From contig JAAKBF010000171.1 of NCBI GenBank assembly GCA_012656075.1, forward strand, positions 1,116,001-1,180,000: a DNA stretch of 64,000 nucleotides, given 5' to 3'. Both the position numbers and the translations under genes were made by a program. Positions 10,773-20,960 of the stretch are shown piece by piece; positions within the stretch are counted from its first letter, which is position 1; every line of letters starts with the position of its first letter. This stretch comes from Phytophthora hibernalis (taxonomy: Eukaryota > Oomycota > Peronosporomycetes > Peronosporales > Peronosporaceae). The notes beneath the pieces are model-generated. The model saw only the letters and a program-made list of their open reading frames with translations, made no database searches and was not told the DNA's origin.

Positions 10773-11300
10773 AAAAGGAGGGTCTTCTGGCGCGGAGAAT
10801 TAGGTAGATGGTAAGAAAATGCGACACGAAGCAAGAAATTGTGTATCTGCTGGGCTGCATCATGGCACTCTAGCGCCAAGAGTAAAGACGTCTTCGGTGT
10901 GGAGAAGCAACAGGGTCGAGTCACCAAGTTGAAGCCGATACCAGCAGGCGCTAAAACTATTACGCGCTGGATAAAAAAGTCACAAAAATCAGATGGACAC
11001 ATGTGTCCATTTGAGGACGTAGAAAGACGCGACCATTATAAAACTATTACGGTGGGCTCTGCTGGCAGCGATTCGCTACATGTGCTGAGAGCAGTCACCA
11101 AATAATCGAGAAGACCGTCGTGCAGCGGAGAAACTAGTGAATGAACTACGTAGTAGATGCATAATGTGATTAATCGATGTTTCTGCTAAAACGACCACTC
11201 TGCTCGGCTGGGGTTCCATTCTCTGTAATTGATAAGTTTAGTACGGGTGGAATCGCAGAGGTGGAAGCGTCGAAATCGGCCTAGCTGCAGACGCTAGCGA
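10773..11300. other. No gene recognised
   Basis: A perfect 16-bp palindrome TGGACACATGTGTCCA at about 10994-11009 is the only notable feature. Its flanks (AGA before, TTTGAGG after) resemble those of the imperfect palindrome at 8239. Confidence 0.5.
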
Positions 11301-12230
11301 CTATTCAAAATCGAGAATCTTTGGAAATGACCTTTTTGTGTGCGCTTCGACATCGTTTACAACGTGCCACACACATAACAACGCCGGCACCTCGGGGAGA
11401 TTTCCTCTATGGCATTAAGAAGCGGTAGATCTCTGTCGACGAGGAGCACTTGAGGCAGAGGAGTATTCTCGTCCGTCATAAACGATTTTAACGACTTGAG
11501 AGCGAATCGATAGTCAGCTTGTTCTTTGCCTTTCAGATATGCTTGCGCGACGTGAATTGTCGTGTTCATTCCAGAGACCCCGACGATATTCAACAGGGGC
11601 ATGATGAACTTTTTTAAACGTATAGTCGAGTAATAGGACATCAGGATTCTGCTTGTAAATAGCGATCGAATCTTTGGCCGCAAAAATAGGTGCGAAAGCC
11701 GATTATTGGAAGAGACAAGAAAACATCGTCACCACTCCGAGTCTCGAGAAGAAACTGCATTCGAGTCTTGCCGTGTAGCCTGAAATTGAACGTTCTGTTG
11801 CGTTGATTGAAGAGATATTGAGGCTTTAAACTGACCTGAGGGTTGGCCGCAATAATACGGACTAACGATTGCGATACACTCACTCCTGTTTGAGCATCCG
11901 CGTTTTTAGCTTTGCGAAGTTCATCTGTCATATCGTGTTGGCGATGTTGAGGGTGAGCCGATGGAGAGCCTGAAGGTGCATGGTTGTGAAGCGTTTCAAT
12001 ACCTCGTATGTGTATTGTCCATTCCGAGTGATCTTTGGGGTTGCGGAGCAAGTTGATTCGCATCGGACAACCGCAACACCGGGTACTTGCGTTCGGTCTT
12101 CTCTTGGAGCTACCTCGCTGTTTAAAGGACTTCCTCTTTAAGTGTCGATCGCAGGCGAAAATTACTGTCGCTTTTGGCGAAATTTATCATAGAGAAATTT
12201 CGCGATCACCACTATGTAACTATGATCTCG
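11301..12230 (-). pseudogene. MULE/FAR1-type transposase remnant
   Basis: Reading on the minus strand, the N-terminal part shows a FAR1-like zinc domain (FACDRHLKR.., RCCGCPMRI, WTIHIRGIETLHNH). A transposase core follows, with a first catalytic Asp in a degenerate LLDYTFKKF stretch, a second in QVLLVDRD, and a WHVVNDVEAHT segment typical of Mutator-like enzymes. At least two frame breaks (near 11640 and near 11375) and the missing C-terminal third make it a pseudogene. It may be a relative of the MULE at 41.9-49.8 kb, but the two are not close copies. Confidence 0.75.
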
Positions 12231-12574
12231 AGCGAAGGCGTTAATGGCAGCGTGGGCTTTATAGCGGTTGGCGAAAGTGGAAACTCCAATACATGGCATT
12301 TCCCAGATACGTGGTCCCGATTCGTTCAGAGAGTCCATCGAAGCAGTGTTCGGTTGTAGTGAGGAGAAGTACTACACCTTTGCCACTTCAAAGTGGCAAC
12401 ACTACAATGCAAAGTGGTGTGAAGTAGCGAAGTAACAGCCGAGGTTTAGAAATCATTTTTTAAGATATTGACTTTAGATCAAAGTGGCTGCTGTCCAATG
12501 CAAAGTTGTTGGCTGTGGGATAAAACACAAAGTGCTGGTTGTGACGGCACTTCAGAGCTCATTTCGCACCCATT

Positions 12575-13058
12575 ATGCCAAGCGAACCAAGGCACACGTT
12601 GGCAGCGCGCACTCGAGTGCTTGACGCGTTCAAGCAAAGTCAGGACTGGCTTCTCGTGGCCCACCGCAACGCCATCCCGGCCACCACTGCCCGCCGCATC
12701 GTTGACAGTGGCTCACCACAGCTTAAGGAGAGGGGTCGCGCTCTTCTAACATGAAGTGCACGCCAGTGATCGATATTGCACTGGTAGACTACGTCAAGGA
12801 GAACTGTCTGCACACGCTGGTGCAGCTGCAGCGGATGGTCGCTTTAGACTTCGACGTCAGCTTAAGCACGTCTCTGATCAGCCAAAACCTGTGTGGCAAG
12901 CTGTACACAATGAAATAGGTGATATTTCCTAACCTGCTATCGCTATTGTTCTTACTGATGGTGTCCGTATGACAACGTATATGCAGGTCGGATTGAGCCG
13001 GTTACATGTATCAGTGAAGTGAACATCGAAAAGCGGCGCGTGTTTGCCGAAGCACTGA
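12575..13058 (+). pseudogene. Tc1/IS630-type transposase N-terminal remnant
   Basis: From ATG 12575 the frame reads a helix-turn-helix region (RTRVLDAFKQSQDWLLVAH, then RNAIPATTARRIVD) that breaks near 12750. It continues in another frame as DIALVDYVKENCLHTLVQLQ and STSLISQNLCGKLYTMK up to 12919, the second half of the paired-like DNA-binding domain. After an intron-like GTGATA..GCAG gap, a short EVNIEKRRVFAEALM segment follows. The DDE core is absent because the Copia LTR begins at 13059. Truncated and frameshifted. Confidence 0.65.
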
Positions 13059-13461
13059 TGGAAGGTATGGATCTTGGACACCGTAAAACTTGACTAAGCA
13101 GAGGGAGGGCAGCACTCTGGACAAGACCGGAGCGAGAACACTTGACCACTTGAGGGGAAGAAGGAAGATTCGAAAGTGATTGATTGAGGTCTTTAGCTCG
13201 CAAGCCTTCTTGCTATCTCTAGACCTACTGGATACACACTACTTGATTCTTTACTGGATACTGAGTTACTTCAGCCAATCAGAGAGCGCCACGTCAATGC
13301 CCATCTTGTACCTACAATCTTGTACCCACAGGTAGCGTAATCGACAGTGGCGTAATCCGCGGTGGCGTAATCAGCGTGGGTTCGGATTGGACCGCTTCGG
13401 GTTGACCGGTTCGGGTTGACCGGTTCACAGTTAATAACCGATACCAAACCGGTCACCCTCA
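13059..13461 (-). repeat. Copia 3' LTR
   Basis: 403 bp, TGGAAGG..CCCTCA on the plus strand, about 99% identical to the copy at 17315-17717. Contains a tandem GGGTTGACCGGTTC motif and three spaced GGCGTAATC repeats. Confidence 0.9.
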
Positions 13462-13470
13462 ATACGCCCC

Positions 13471-16400
13471 TCAATCCGAAATCCCATGAATGCCGAGAGC
13501 CGCCGTGAGGTCCGTGTGACGTGGTCCCGGGAACGCCTTTGTCATGATGTCCACCAGCATCACAGAAGTCTCGCAATACTCGAGCTTCACTTCACCGCGC
13601 TTTACTTCATCGCGGATGTGGTGGTACTTGATGTCGATGTGCTTGGCGCGACCGTGGTTCACTGGGTTTTTCGTCATCTTGATGCACGATTGGTTGTCTT
13701 CGCAGATCATGAGCTCCATAGCTGTGGGCTATGTGTCGCGCTTCATGGAGAACCCCAAAAGGAGCATTGGGTTGCGGTCAAGCGCATCTTTCGCTACCTG
13801 CAAGGCACTAAGACGCATGAGATCTGCTACAAGCCGGGTGACAAGATCGACTTTCGTGTGTACTCCGACGCGGACTGGGCCGGTGACCTCGCGGACCGCA
13901 AGTCGACTTCCGGCTACGCGTTCATGTTGATGGGTGCGCCAGTGAGCTGGGAAGCAAGAAGCAGTCAAGTGTTTCGCTGTCTACGAGCGAGGCGGAATAC
14001 ATCGCACTCAGCCTGGCTATCCAAGAGGGCAAGTGGATTCATCGCCTGCTTTGCGAGATTTTGGTGGCCGTCAACGAGACGGGCGCGATATCCGGGCGCG
14101 TGGCAGTCATCAGATGCATTAGGGCACCAACAGCTTCACGAAACGGAGCGTTCACCTTGGTCGCAGCGTCGCTTGGAACCAGTCGAGAGCTCGTGTCGAC
14201 GGGACTCACCACGGCCTTGCACTCGTTCATGCCAAAGCGCTTGAGAATGTCACCCACATAACGCCGCTGGCACATGGTTACGCTGCCATCCGGGCCGTCC
14301 ACCAACTCGATCCCAAGAACAAACGCGCACTTGCCGCTGTCAGTCATCTCGAAGCGCGTTTTTGGTCACTCTTGGTACGTGAGATCAACTCGGCCGAACT
14401 TCCGGTCACCAGCACGTCGTCCACGTACACCAGCACGAGCACACAGTGACCATCTTCAACCTTGATGTAGAGGCACGGGTCGAAGGCCGAAACTTGGAAG
14501 CCTATAGAGCACACGAATTCGTTGAACGTCTCGTTCCACACTCGCGAAGCTTGCTTGAGACCGTAAATTGCTTTCACCAATTCCAGGCAATCAAAGTCGC
14601 CGTCCAGCTCGACCCCTTCTGGCACCACGCAGTACACGACTTCCTTCATCACTCCGTAGAGGAATGCCGTCACTACGTCCAGTTGGTCGAGCAGCCAGTC
14701 AAAGTACTTCGCAATAGCAATGACCATGCGTAGCGTCGTGTACTTGACCACGGGCGAAAACGCGTCCGCTTTACGCTTGATCTTGAATACCCACTTGGTA
14801 CCGATGGCGCGTTGTCCGTTGGGCAACTTGGCAGCACGATACACACCACGAAGTCGCATCGACTTGAGTTCTGCACGAATCGCCTTGCGCCAATGCACTT
14901 GATCAGGACCGTTGACCGCCTCTTGGAATGCCTTCGGCTCTGATAGGTCTGCTGCTTCAACGGTATTAGCACTTGCACGCCAAAACACAGGGGAGTCGAC
15001 TCTTCATCTTGGTCACCAGACTTTTCTTCTTCGTCGGCGTCCGCTCGGCGTGAAGGGAGTCGACCGGCGCACTTGCTTCTTCCAATCCAGGCCGATGACG
15101 CACAGTGCGCGGTCTTCTGGTAGCTTCATCTTCGTCACTTGGGCGACTCTTGCGTTTCCCGCCTGCTTGTACTCCGTCTGGCGAGGTCCGTCATCGTCGA
15201 TATCGAGCAAGTCGAGGTCCAGGTCATCGACATCTTCATCGGAAATCCGCGGCGAAAATCCAAAGGTCGACTCATCGAAGTTGACATCGCGACTGATGAC
15301 CACCTGCCCCGCCTCGATGTCATAGAGTCGATACGCCTTGGACACTTCTTCGTAGCCCAGAAATATTCCGGCGCGAGCCTTGGGATCCCACTTGAGTCGC
15401 TTCTCCTTCGGAGTCAAAATGTACGTCCGACAGCCGAACACACGCATGTCCTTCACACTTGTACACGACCTCGAACGGAGTCTTATGCTCGATCTTGGGT
15501 GATGGCAGGCGGTTCTTCACGTAGATGGCCGTCATGGCCGCCTCAGCCCAGAAACACTTGTCCAGCTTGGTGTGGTGCAGCATGCTGCGGCCGATCGTGA
15601 CGATAGTCCGAATCGCTCGCTCTGCCGTGCCGTTGGTCTGGTGCGCATACGGAACCGTGGTTTGCTGCTCGATGCCCTTGTCTTCGTAGAAGGTCTTGAG
15701 CGAGTTGGTCGCAAACTCACGAGCTCCGTCATGCCGCACAAACTTGACCTTCTTGCCGAACTGCGTCTGCACCTTCATGATGTACGTCTTGATGCAGTCT
15801 TCGCTCTCCGACTTGGCACGCAGACAGAAACCCTTCATGCATCTGCTGGCTTCATCCACAATCAACAGCAGATACTTGCTGCCGTCAGGAGAGTTTTTCT
15901 CCATGGGTCCGCAGATGTCGAACGTGTCGTAATGGCGCTTGTCACGGTTGCTTGGGAACGGTTTTGGACCATCTTCCCTTGCTGGCAACCCCGACACATG
16001 CTTGGTCCACTCGACTTGGAGGGTGCCTTCGCGTCCTTGATCATGTTGTTGTTGACCATCTTGCGAAGCACCTCGACCGGAGTGTGACCCATGCGCGCGT
16101 GCAGGTCGACAGTCTTTCCTCCTGTCGCCGTATTCGCCGATCGCTGAGGCGTGCAAAGCCAGTAAAGTCCATCCACGAGATCCGCCGTCGCCACCACTTG
16201 GTTGGAGTCCTTGCGTGAAACGTGCATTTCGGTGCCGTCAAACACGACTTGGAACTTGCCACTCTTGTTGATCTGAGCACCGAGAGCAGATTCTTGCTCA
16301 TGCTCGGCACGTACAGCGCGTTTTTGATCTCGATCTCGCGCTCGTCGCCGTTGGGCAGAATCACCCGTTCCACGATGGTTCCCGCACCCTTGGTGGCCGT

Positions 16401-17307
16401 CTTGTTACCGTCGGCCACCGAAAGTTCGCCTTCATTTTGCTCGATCAAATTGGTGAACTTGGCTTGTTGTTGCAGATGTGGTGCGTTGCGCCGCTGTCAA
16501 CCGCCCACATCCCGGACACATTCTTGCCCGTCGAAATTCCACACTCCAAGGAAACCGCGAACGCCACTCGATCGAAGTCGTAGTCATAGGCGTCGCTGTC
16601 GTTTCTCCACTGAATGTTGCTGGCCCCGCGTCCACGGCCATTGCCATTGCCGCCGCGTCTTGGGCCCCGATTCTCGTCCTTCTCACGCCGTGTCCGAAAG
16701 CACCCCGAGAGAACTAGTGTTTGTGTGAGTGAGATGCTGCATACGCGATTGCCCACAGGTTGCCGGTTACAGCTTTGGTCCAAAACGACGAAGTAAAAAG
16801 ACAACCGAACGATGTAACGCAAAATTCAAAACGTCTGCAGGCCCAACAAGCCCATTCGTGAACGAACACAACACGAATATATGAAAGGATTATGCACTTT
16901 GTTCTCCCTGCCACTGCTGGCGCAGTTTGCGAATTTGCCTATCCGCAAGCGGCGAATCTACCGGGGACATAGGACAAATATGCAACGATCAATCGCTCAC
17001 TGCCTGACTGGTTATCAGCGCGATCCAACGCACTCAACCTCACGCCATTGCTGCGGAGAAAGTTGTAAGCGTATGCGTGAACGAACGACTCGCTCAGCCC
17101 TTAGAGGTGCTGGTTCACCTGGCTGTCCTTGGCCCGCGAGTCCGTGAAGCTTGGCGTCGTCTCGCGGTTCACCACTTGCCACACCGACTTGGTTAGGAAC
17201 ACGCCACGCATGTAGCGGTTCCACGTCGCGTAGTTGTCTCCGTTGAACTTGTCGATGGAGACCTTGGTGGAGGCATCGTGGGCAGAGGACATGGTGCTTG
17301 GGCTCAT
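13471..17307 (-). pseudogene. Copia gag-pol polyprotein, broken
   Basis: Recognisable pieces on the minus strand: gag start at 17101-17307 (KFNGDNYATWNRYMRG); Arg/Gly-rich gag end and protease at 16445-16720 (WAVDSGATHHICNN); pre-integrase and integrase at 15320-16450 (LHARMGHT; FDICGPM, FVRHDGAREFA, TAERAIR supplying D-D-E); a linker at 15013-15456; reverse transcriptase at 14344-14988 (LVYVDDVLVTG); post-RT region at 14062-14347; C-terminus at 13471-13719 (EDNQSCIKMTKNPVNHGRAK). Several frameshifts separate the pieces. About 370 bp between 16735 and 17100 do not read as gag. Part of the RT fingers is deleted before SPVVKYTTLR. The RNase H core lies on the opposite strand. Confidence 0.85.
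13726..14061 (+). other. Inverted RNase H segment inside the Copia element
   Basis: This 0.34-kb segment reads on the plus strand as Copia RNase H: SRFMENP, HWVAVKRIFRYLQGTK, YSDADWAGDLADRKSTSGYA, VSLSTSEAEYIALSLAIQEG and WIHRLLCEIL. Everything around it is on the minus strand. Turning it over would place it exactly between the minus-strand TRPDIA end of the post-RT region and the minus-strand EDNQSCI start, which is its normal place. Confidence 0.85.
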
Positions 17308-17314
17308 AACCAGA

Positions 17315-17717
17315 TGGAAGGTATGGATCTTGAACACCGTAAAACTTGACTAAGCAGAGGGAGGGCAGCACTCTGGACAAGACCGGAGCGAGAACACTTG
17401 ACCACTTGAGGGGAAGAAGGAAGATTCGAAAGTGATTGATTGAGGTCTTTAGCTCGCAAGCCTCCTTGCTATCTCTAGACCTACTGGATACACACTACTT
17501 GATTCTTTACTGGATACTGAGTTACTTCAGCCAATCAGAGAGCGCCACGTCGATGCCCATCTTGTACCTACAATCTTGTACCCACAGGTAGCGTAATCGA
17601 CAGTGGCGTAATCCGCGGTGGCGTAATCAGCGTGGGTTCGGATTGGACCGCTTCGGGTTGACCGGTTCGGGTTGACCGGTTCACAGTTAATAACCGATAC
17701 CAAACCGGTAACCCTCA
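17315..17717 (-). repeat. Copia 5' LTR
   Basis: 403 bp. Differs from the other LTR at four positions by eye (CTTGAACA versus CTTGGACA, GCCTCC versus GCCTTC, CGTCGATG versus CGTCAATG, GGTAACC versus GGTCACC). Confidence 0.9.
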
Positions 17718-18164
17718 ATAGGCCTTTGCATCCACTTCTTCGGTCCATACGAAGGGAGACGCCATGATACAACTCTGTTTTCCGGAAGCGGTATTCTACA
17801 GTACTTCGACACGCACTCCATCTTTGAAGGCAAAGCTATATTCGGCGACCCAGCCTACTCGGTAAGCAAGTACGTGGTGACTCGCTTCAAGAGCGTTGCG
17901 CAAACAACACATGAGCGTATCTTCAACAAGGAGATGAGTGCTGTTCGAACTGCAGTAGAGTGGAACTTTGGAATCATGAAGAGAGTGTGGGCCTCCATTG
18001 ATTTTAAGAAGAACCTGAAGCTTCGTCTCAGCCCTATCGGCAAGTTTGTGCGTGTGGCAATGCTGCTAACGAATTGTCAGTGCTGCTATTATGGAGGCAA
18101 CCAGATTAGCTCCTACTTCAATTTGCCTCCGGCTACACTAAGCGAGTATTTAGAAAGAGATTAA
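17718..18164 (+). pseudogene. PIF/Harbinger (DDE_4) transposase, C-terminal half
   Basis: The open frame starts at the LTR edge and reads GLCIHFFGPYEGRRHD, IFGDPAYSVSKY, FNKEMSAVRTAVEWNFGIMK, KNLKLRLSPIGKFVRVAMLL and NCQCCYYGGNQISSYF. The GDPAY and VEWNFG motifs carry the second Asp and the Glu of the Harbinger catalytic triad. The N-terminal half and the first Asp are missing, removed or displaced at the Copia LTR boundary. The frame itself is clean to TAA. It converges on the SANT-like gene 51 bp away, and the pair forms the usual two-gene Harbinger layout. Confidence 0.85.
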
Positions 18165-18215
18165 TCGTATTTGACGGTATGCAGAGCACAATTTCATTGC
18201 ACGTTGAGTTTATCA

Positions 18216-18911
18216 CTAATCTCTCTTAGCAAGCATTTCGAAGAGTTGCATGAAGCGCTTCTCCGTGGCCTGTCGGTCAAGACGCTCTTCTTCCCATTGC
18301 TTTTGGCGAGCAGCCATTTCCATCTCTTTCTGCTCGCGTAGAAGGTCCACTAACTTGGCAAACTTGTTGCCCTTTGATGGACTCTCATTGACCTCCTCCG
18401 GGTCATCACCGCGCTGACGTTTAAGTCGCTCGACAGCCAAACGTCGAATCGCCTCGCCAGCGCTTTCTTGAGCTGCCGTCTCTTCAGCCTGGATTCTCTT
18501 CTTGTTCGACTTCTCAATCTTGCTGTCTTCGAGCTTCGACAATATCTCGTCGAGGAGCTCGTCCTTCTCCGTATGCGACTCTGTTACCCCTGAGCGACGA
18601 GCTGATTCCGAGTTTTTCTTCTGCGCACAAGCTGTAGCATTAAGTTATAACACAAATAAATGAGCGTACCACACAATTGAGAGAAGACATATAATCACCT
18701 TACCTAGCAAGGCGTTGACTCGATTCTGAGCCGTCTTGCCGCTTAGACTGTTCCTCAAGAAATCGGGACAAGTAGCCAACGTTGCAGCCAAGCTATTCCA
18801 TGCCTCCATCACCTTGCCGTGCTCGTGACGGAAAGGCTCATCCGCCAAGGCTTGCTTTAGAAGCATAACATCCTCCTTAGAAAAATTTCTGCGCTTCGTT
18901 GACTCCGCCAT
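18216..18911 (-). CDS. Harbinger-associated Myb/SANT-like protein, two exons
   Basis: Harbinger transposons encode a second protein with a Myb/SANT-like DNA-binding domain that helps the transposase reach the nucleus and bind DNA. Exon 1 (18704-18911, ATG at 18911) reads NFSKEDVMLLKQALADEPF and HGKVMEAWNSLAATL, a tri-helix-like fold. A GTAAGG..CTACAG intron (18632-18703) joins in phase to exon 2 (18216-18631), which is highly charged and predicted coiled coil (REQKEMEMAARQKQWEEERL). Total 207 residues. The frame is intact and the splice phases agree, unlike the truncated transposase next door. Confidence 0.75.
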
Positions 18912-19066
18912 ATCGACTTCAGCAGTGGCCAAGCAAAGCCAAGAACTGAGTATCAGATGGCTCGGAATGGATGGCCGTGGCAAGGTGATGGTAGTGCTGT
19001 GTAATCCACAGATTTGCGGTTTCCACCAAAATTTGACGATACGGGTTGGGGCAACTTCTGGTTTAA

Positions 19067-19356
19067 CCCTTTATACATTTTTTATTTGAAAATATGCTTA
19101 CTTTAATCAAGATAAAATTGTAAAACGATGCATAATGCCTCGTTTTGCTATTACTTTCCGGTGACTATATTCTATGGTTTCTGACACGACCAGAAAATGT
19201 TTAGGTGACATTTGTAAAACGTGGCATAATGCATCGTTTTGGTCAATTTTACGGTAGACCTATTATTAGTCAAATATAAAATCATATTTTTGATTGGACT
19301 ATATTTAATAGAACGATGCATTATGCCACTCTTGTGCCCAGTCAGCAACAAAAGGG
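19067..19356. mobile_element. piggyBac-like MITE, TTAA target site
   Basis: The ends are CCCTTT.. and ..AAAGGG, each directly flanked by TTAA (19063-19066 and 19357-19360), the signature of piggyBac-type insertion. The 290-bp interior is AT-rich, has no open frame, and carries three forms of the motif ACGATGCATAATGC in both orientations. Confidence 0.7.
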
Positions 19357-19618
19357 TTAAACACAGAATGTGAAGCTAATGGTAGTGCTAATGTATTTCG
19401 AAACCTTTCTATTATCACGCTAATCAAATCTATCCAAAACCACATACCAAAAGTGATCGACGATTGGCTGCAGTTTATCCAATGAACGTCAATGTCAATC
19501 GGATCGATTCGGTTTTGATTCGGTTTAACCCGGTTATTTTCGTGACCGGGTTGATCCGGTTTTCAATTCGAATCAATCCGGTTTTAACCGAATTTCGAAT
19601 CAGTTCTTACATTCTCTA

Positions 19619-20098
19619 ACCCCAACATCCCTGAAGTTAAGGACAAATAAAAGGACCAAAAGTTAGGGCCTTACCTTGGCCAGAGTTTTCATTACTAGTT
19701 GAATTTTCTGGTATGTTCATATAGCCCTTTATCTTTATTCGCTCTAAGAATGGTATGTCTTTCATTGTGTCCACTATTGTCCATCTGACTGAAAATGTCA
19801 ATTCAAAAATGTCTATTTTAACATATCACTTTGGCGTTTTGTCCTTAATTCTAGGACAAGCTTTCGAATTAACTTGCGTTGAGTAAGGGGTTTTAGCCTC
19901 GGATGCCTTCCTATTATATCTCTGTTCTAAAGACAATTTGATATATCGGACACATCGCATTTAGCGTGAATAAATCACCCTCCATACAAACACTAAGTCA
20001 TTTTTGTCCTTAATTCCCGGTTCTAGGACAAAAAATGGGAAAGTCCAGCGTACTTAAGCGAATTTTGGCCTTAAATTAAGGACCAAAAATGTTGGGGT
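19619..20098. mobile_element. Tc1/mariner-like MITE, TA target site
   Basis: The left end is TA|ACCCCAACAT and the right end is ATGTTGGGGT|TA, an exact 10-bp terminal inverted repeat with TA duplication. Subterminal GTCCTTAATT..GGACAA motifs recur in both orientations. The element is 480 bp with no coding frame. Confidence 0.7.
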
Positions 20099-20545
20099 TA
20101 ACTAAAATAGCATCCACGCAAGTTGTACCGAAACAAGCACGCCCTGTTTCTGTGTCGGTTGATGTAATTTGTGTGTCACACATGAATTGTACGCCTTGTG
20201 CAGCGCCTCATTGACGCCAGTGCTTCCGCTTGGCGCTACATGTAGCTTCGACTTCGACCGAGCCGTTCCTCGCGTGTGGTCGTTTTAGGCCTCAGCATGG
20301 GAGTTTTTGCTTTAGTTGTCGCTGACGCAGTGGTTTCCTGTGACGTGCCTTTGCGAGGGGCCAGTTCTTTTCGCCACGTCGCTGTGCCCAGATGGTGACT
20401 TGGATTGAGTATCAACCGTTGAAAGCGGCGGTTAATAATGCCAGCGAGCGCTGTTTTCTCGAGGTTGGTGACACTGGGACTATCGTAGTGCTAACTTACC
20501 CACGCACAACAATTATACATGCTGCAGTAATATTAAAATAGCACC

Positions 20546-20845
20546 ATGAATTTACAGCAACAACGCCAGCAGCGTCCAGTTTCGTTCGAGGCGAGTTACC
20601 CTAACCTCTCGGCACCGGGCACTTCAAGGTTGCCGTTCGCCATACAAATCCCAAGTCACTCAGACGAGTCGGCGCCGCGCGTCCGGATCAAATCGCTCCG
20701 GGGCCGCCCGTTCTGGAAGGATTTCCTCCCATACTCAAGCCAAGTGCCCACTTTTCTCACGGCTGGCCCGCGCTTCCCCTCGCTCGTTGTGTTCCGCAGT
20801 GGGGAACTCGTCGCAAGGGGAACAGGAGCGGAAGCAGCTTGGTGA
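20546..20845 (+). CDS. Hypothetical protein, 99 residues
   Basis: An ATG-started frame with a Gln-rich start (NLQQQRQQRPVSFE) and no recognised domain, membrane segment or signal peptide. It lies 115 bp upstream of the PH-domain gene in the same direction, so it could be an upstream frame in that promoter or leader. Weak support. Confidence 0.25.
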   Translation: MNLQQQRQQRPVSFEASYPNLSAPGTSRLPFAIQIPSHSDESAPRVRIKSLRGRPFWKDFLPYSSQVPTFLTAGPRFPSLVVFRSGELVARGTGAEAAW

Positions 20846-20960
20846 CGACACCTCACTCGAAGCGTCGGGGCTTAAATTTTAGCGCAGTCTTTCACTCCTT
20901 CGCACTTCAAAGGGAAAAGAGCGAAGAGAGCGCACTCCTATATCTTTCCACTGCAGCAGC

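Larger units (their letters stand above)
13059..17717 (-). mobile_element. Copia-type LTR retrotransposon, rearranged
   Basis: The element reads on the minus strand: 5' LTR at 17315-17717, 3' LTR at 13059-13461, both 403 bp with TG..CA ends. Next to the 5' LTR is a primer-binding-site-like TGGTTATGAGCCC. The order on the minus strand is gag, protease, integrase, RT, RNase H, which is Copia order. The LTRs differ at only four positions by eye, so the insertion should be young, yet the internal region has a gag deletion, frameshifts and an inverted RNase H segment. No matching 5-bp target duplication flanks it (ACTGA on the left, ATAGG on the right), and the two flanks belong to different DNA transposons. 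Confidence 0.9.

Noticed and set aside
13486..14244. 252-codon plus-strand frame as an independent gene
   Set aside because: Only its middle is meaningful and it is the inverted RNase H block of the Copia element; both ends are antisense shadows.
19480..19600. CGGTTTAACCCGG-type sequence as telomere-like or regulatory array
   Set aside because: The motif is irregular and resembles the GGGTTGACCGGTT words in the Copia LTR. It is more likely a diverged repeat fragment.
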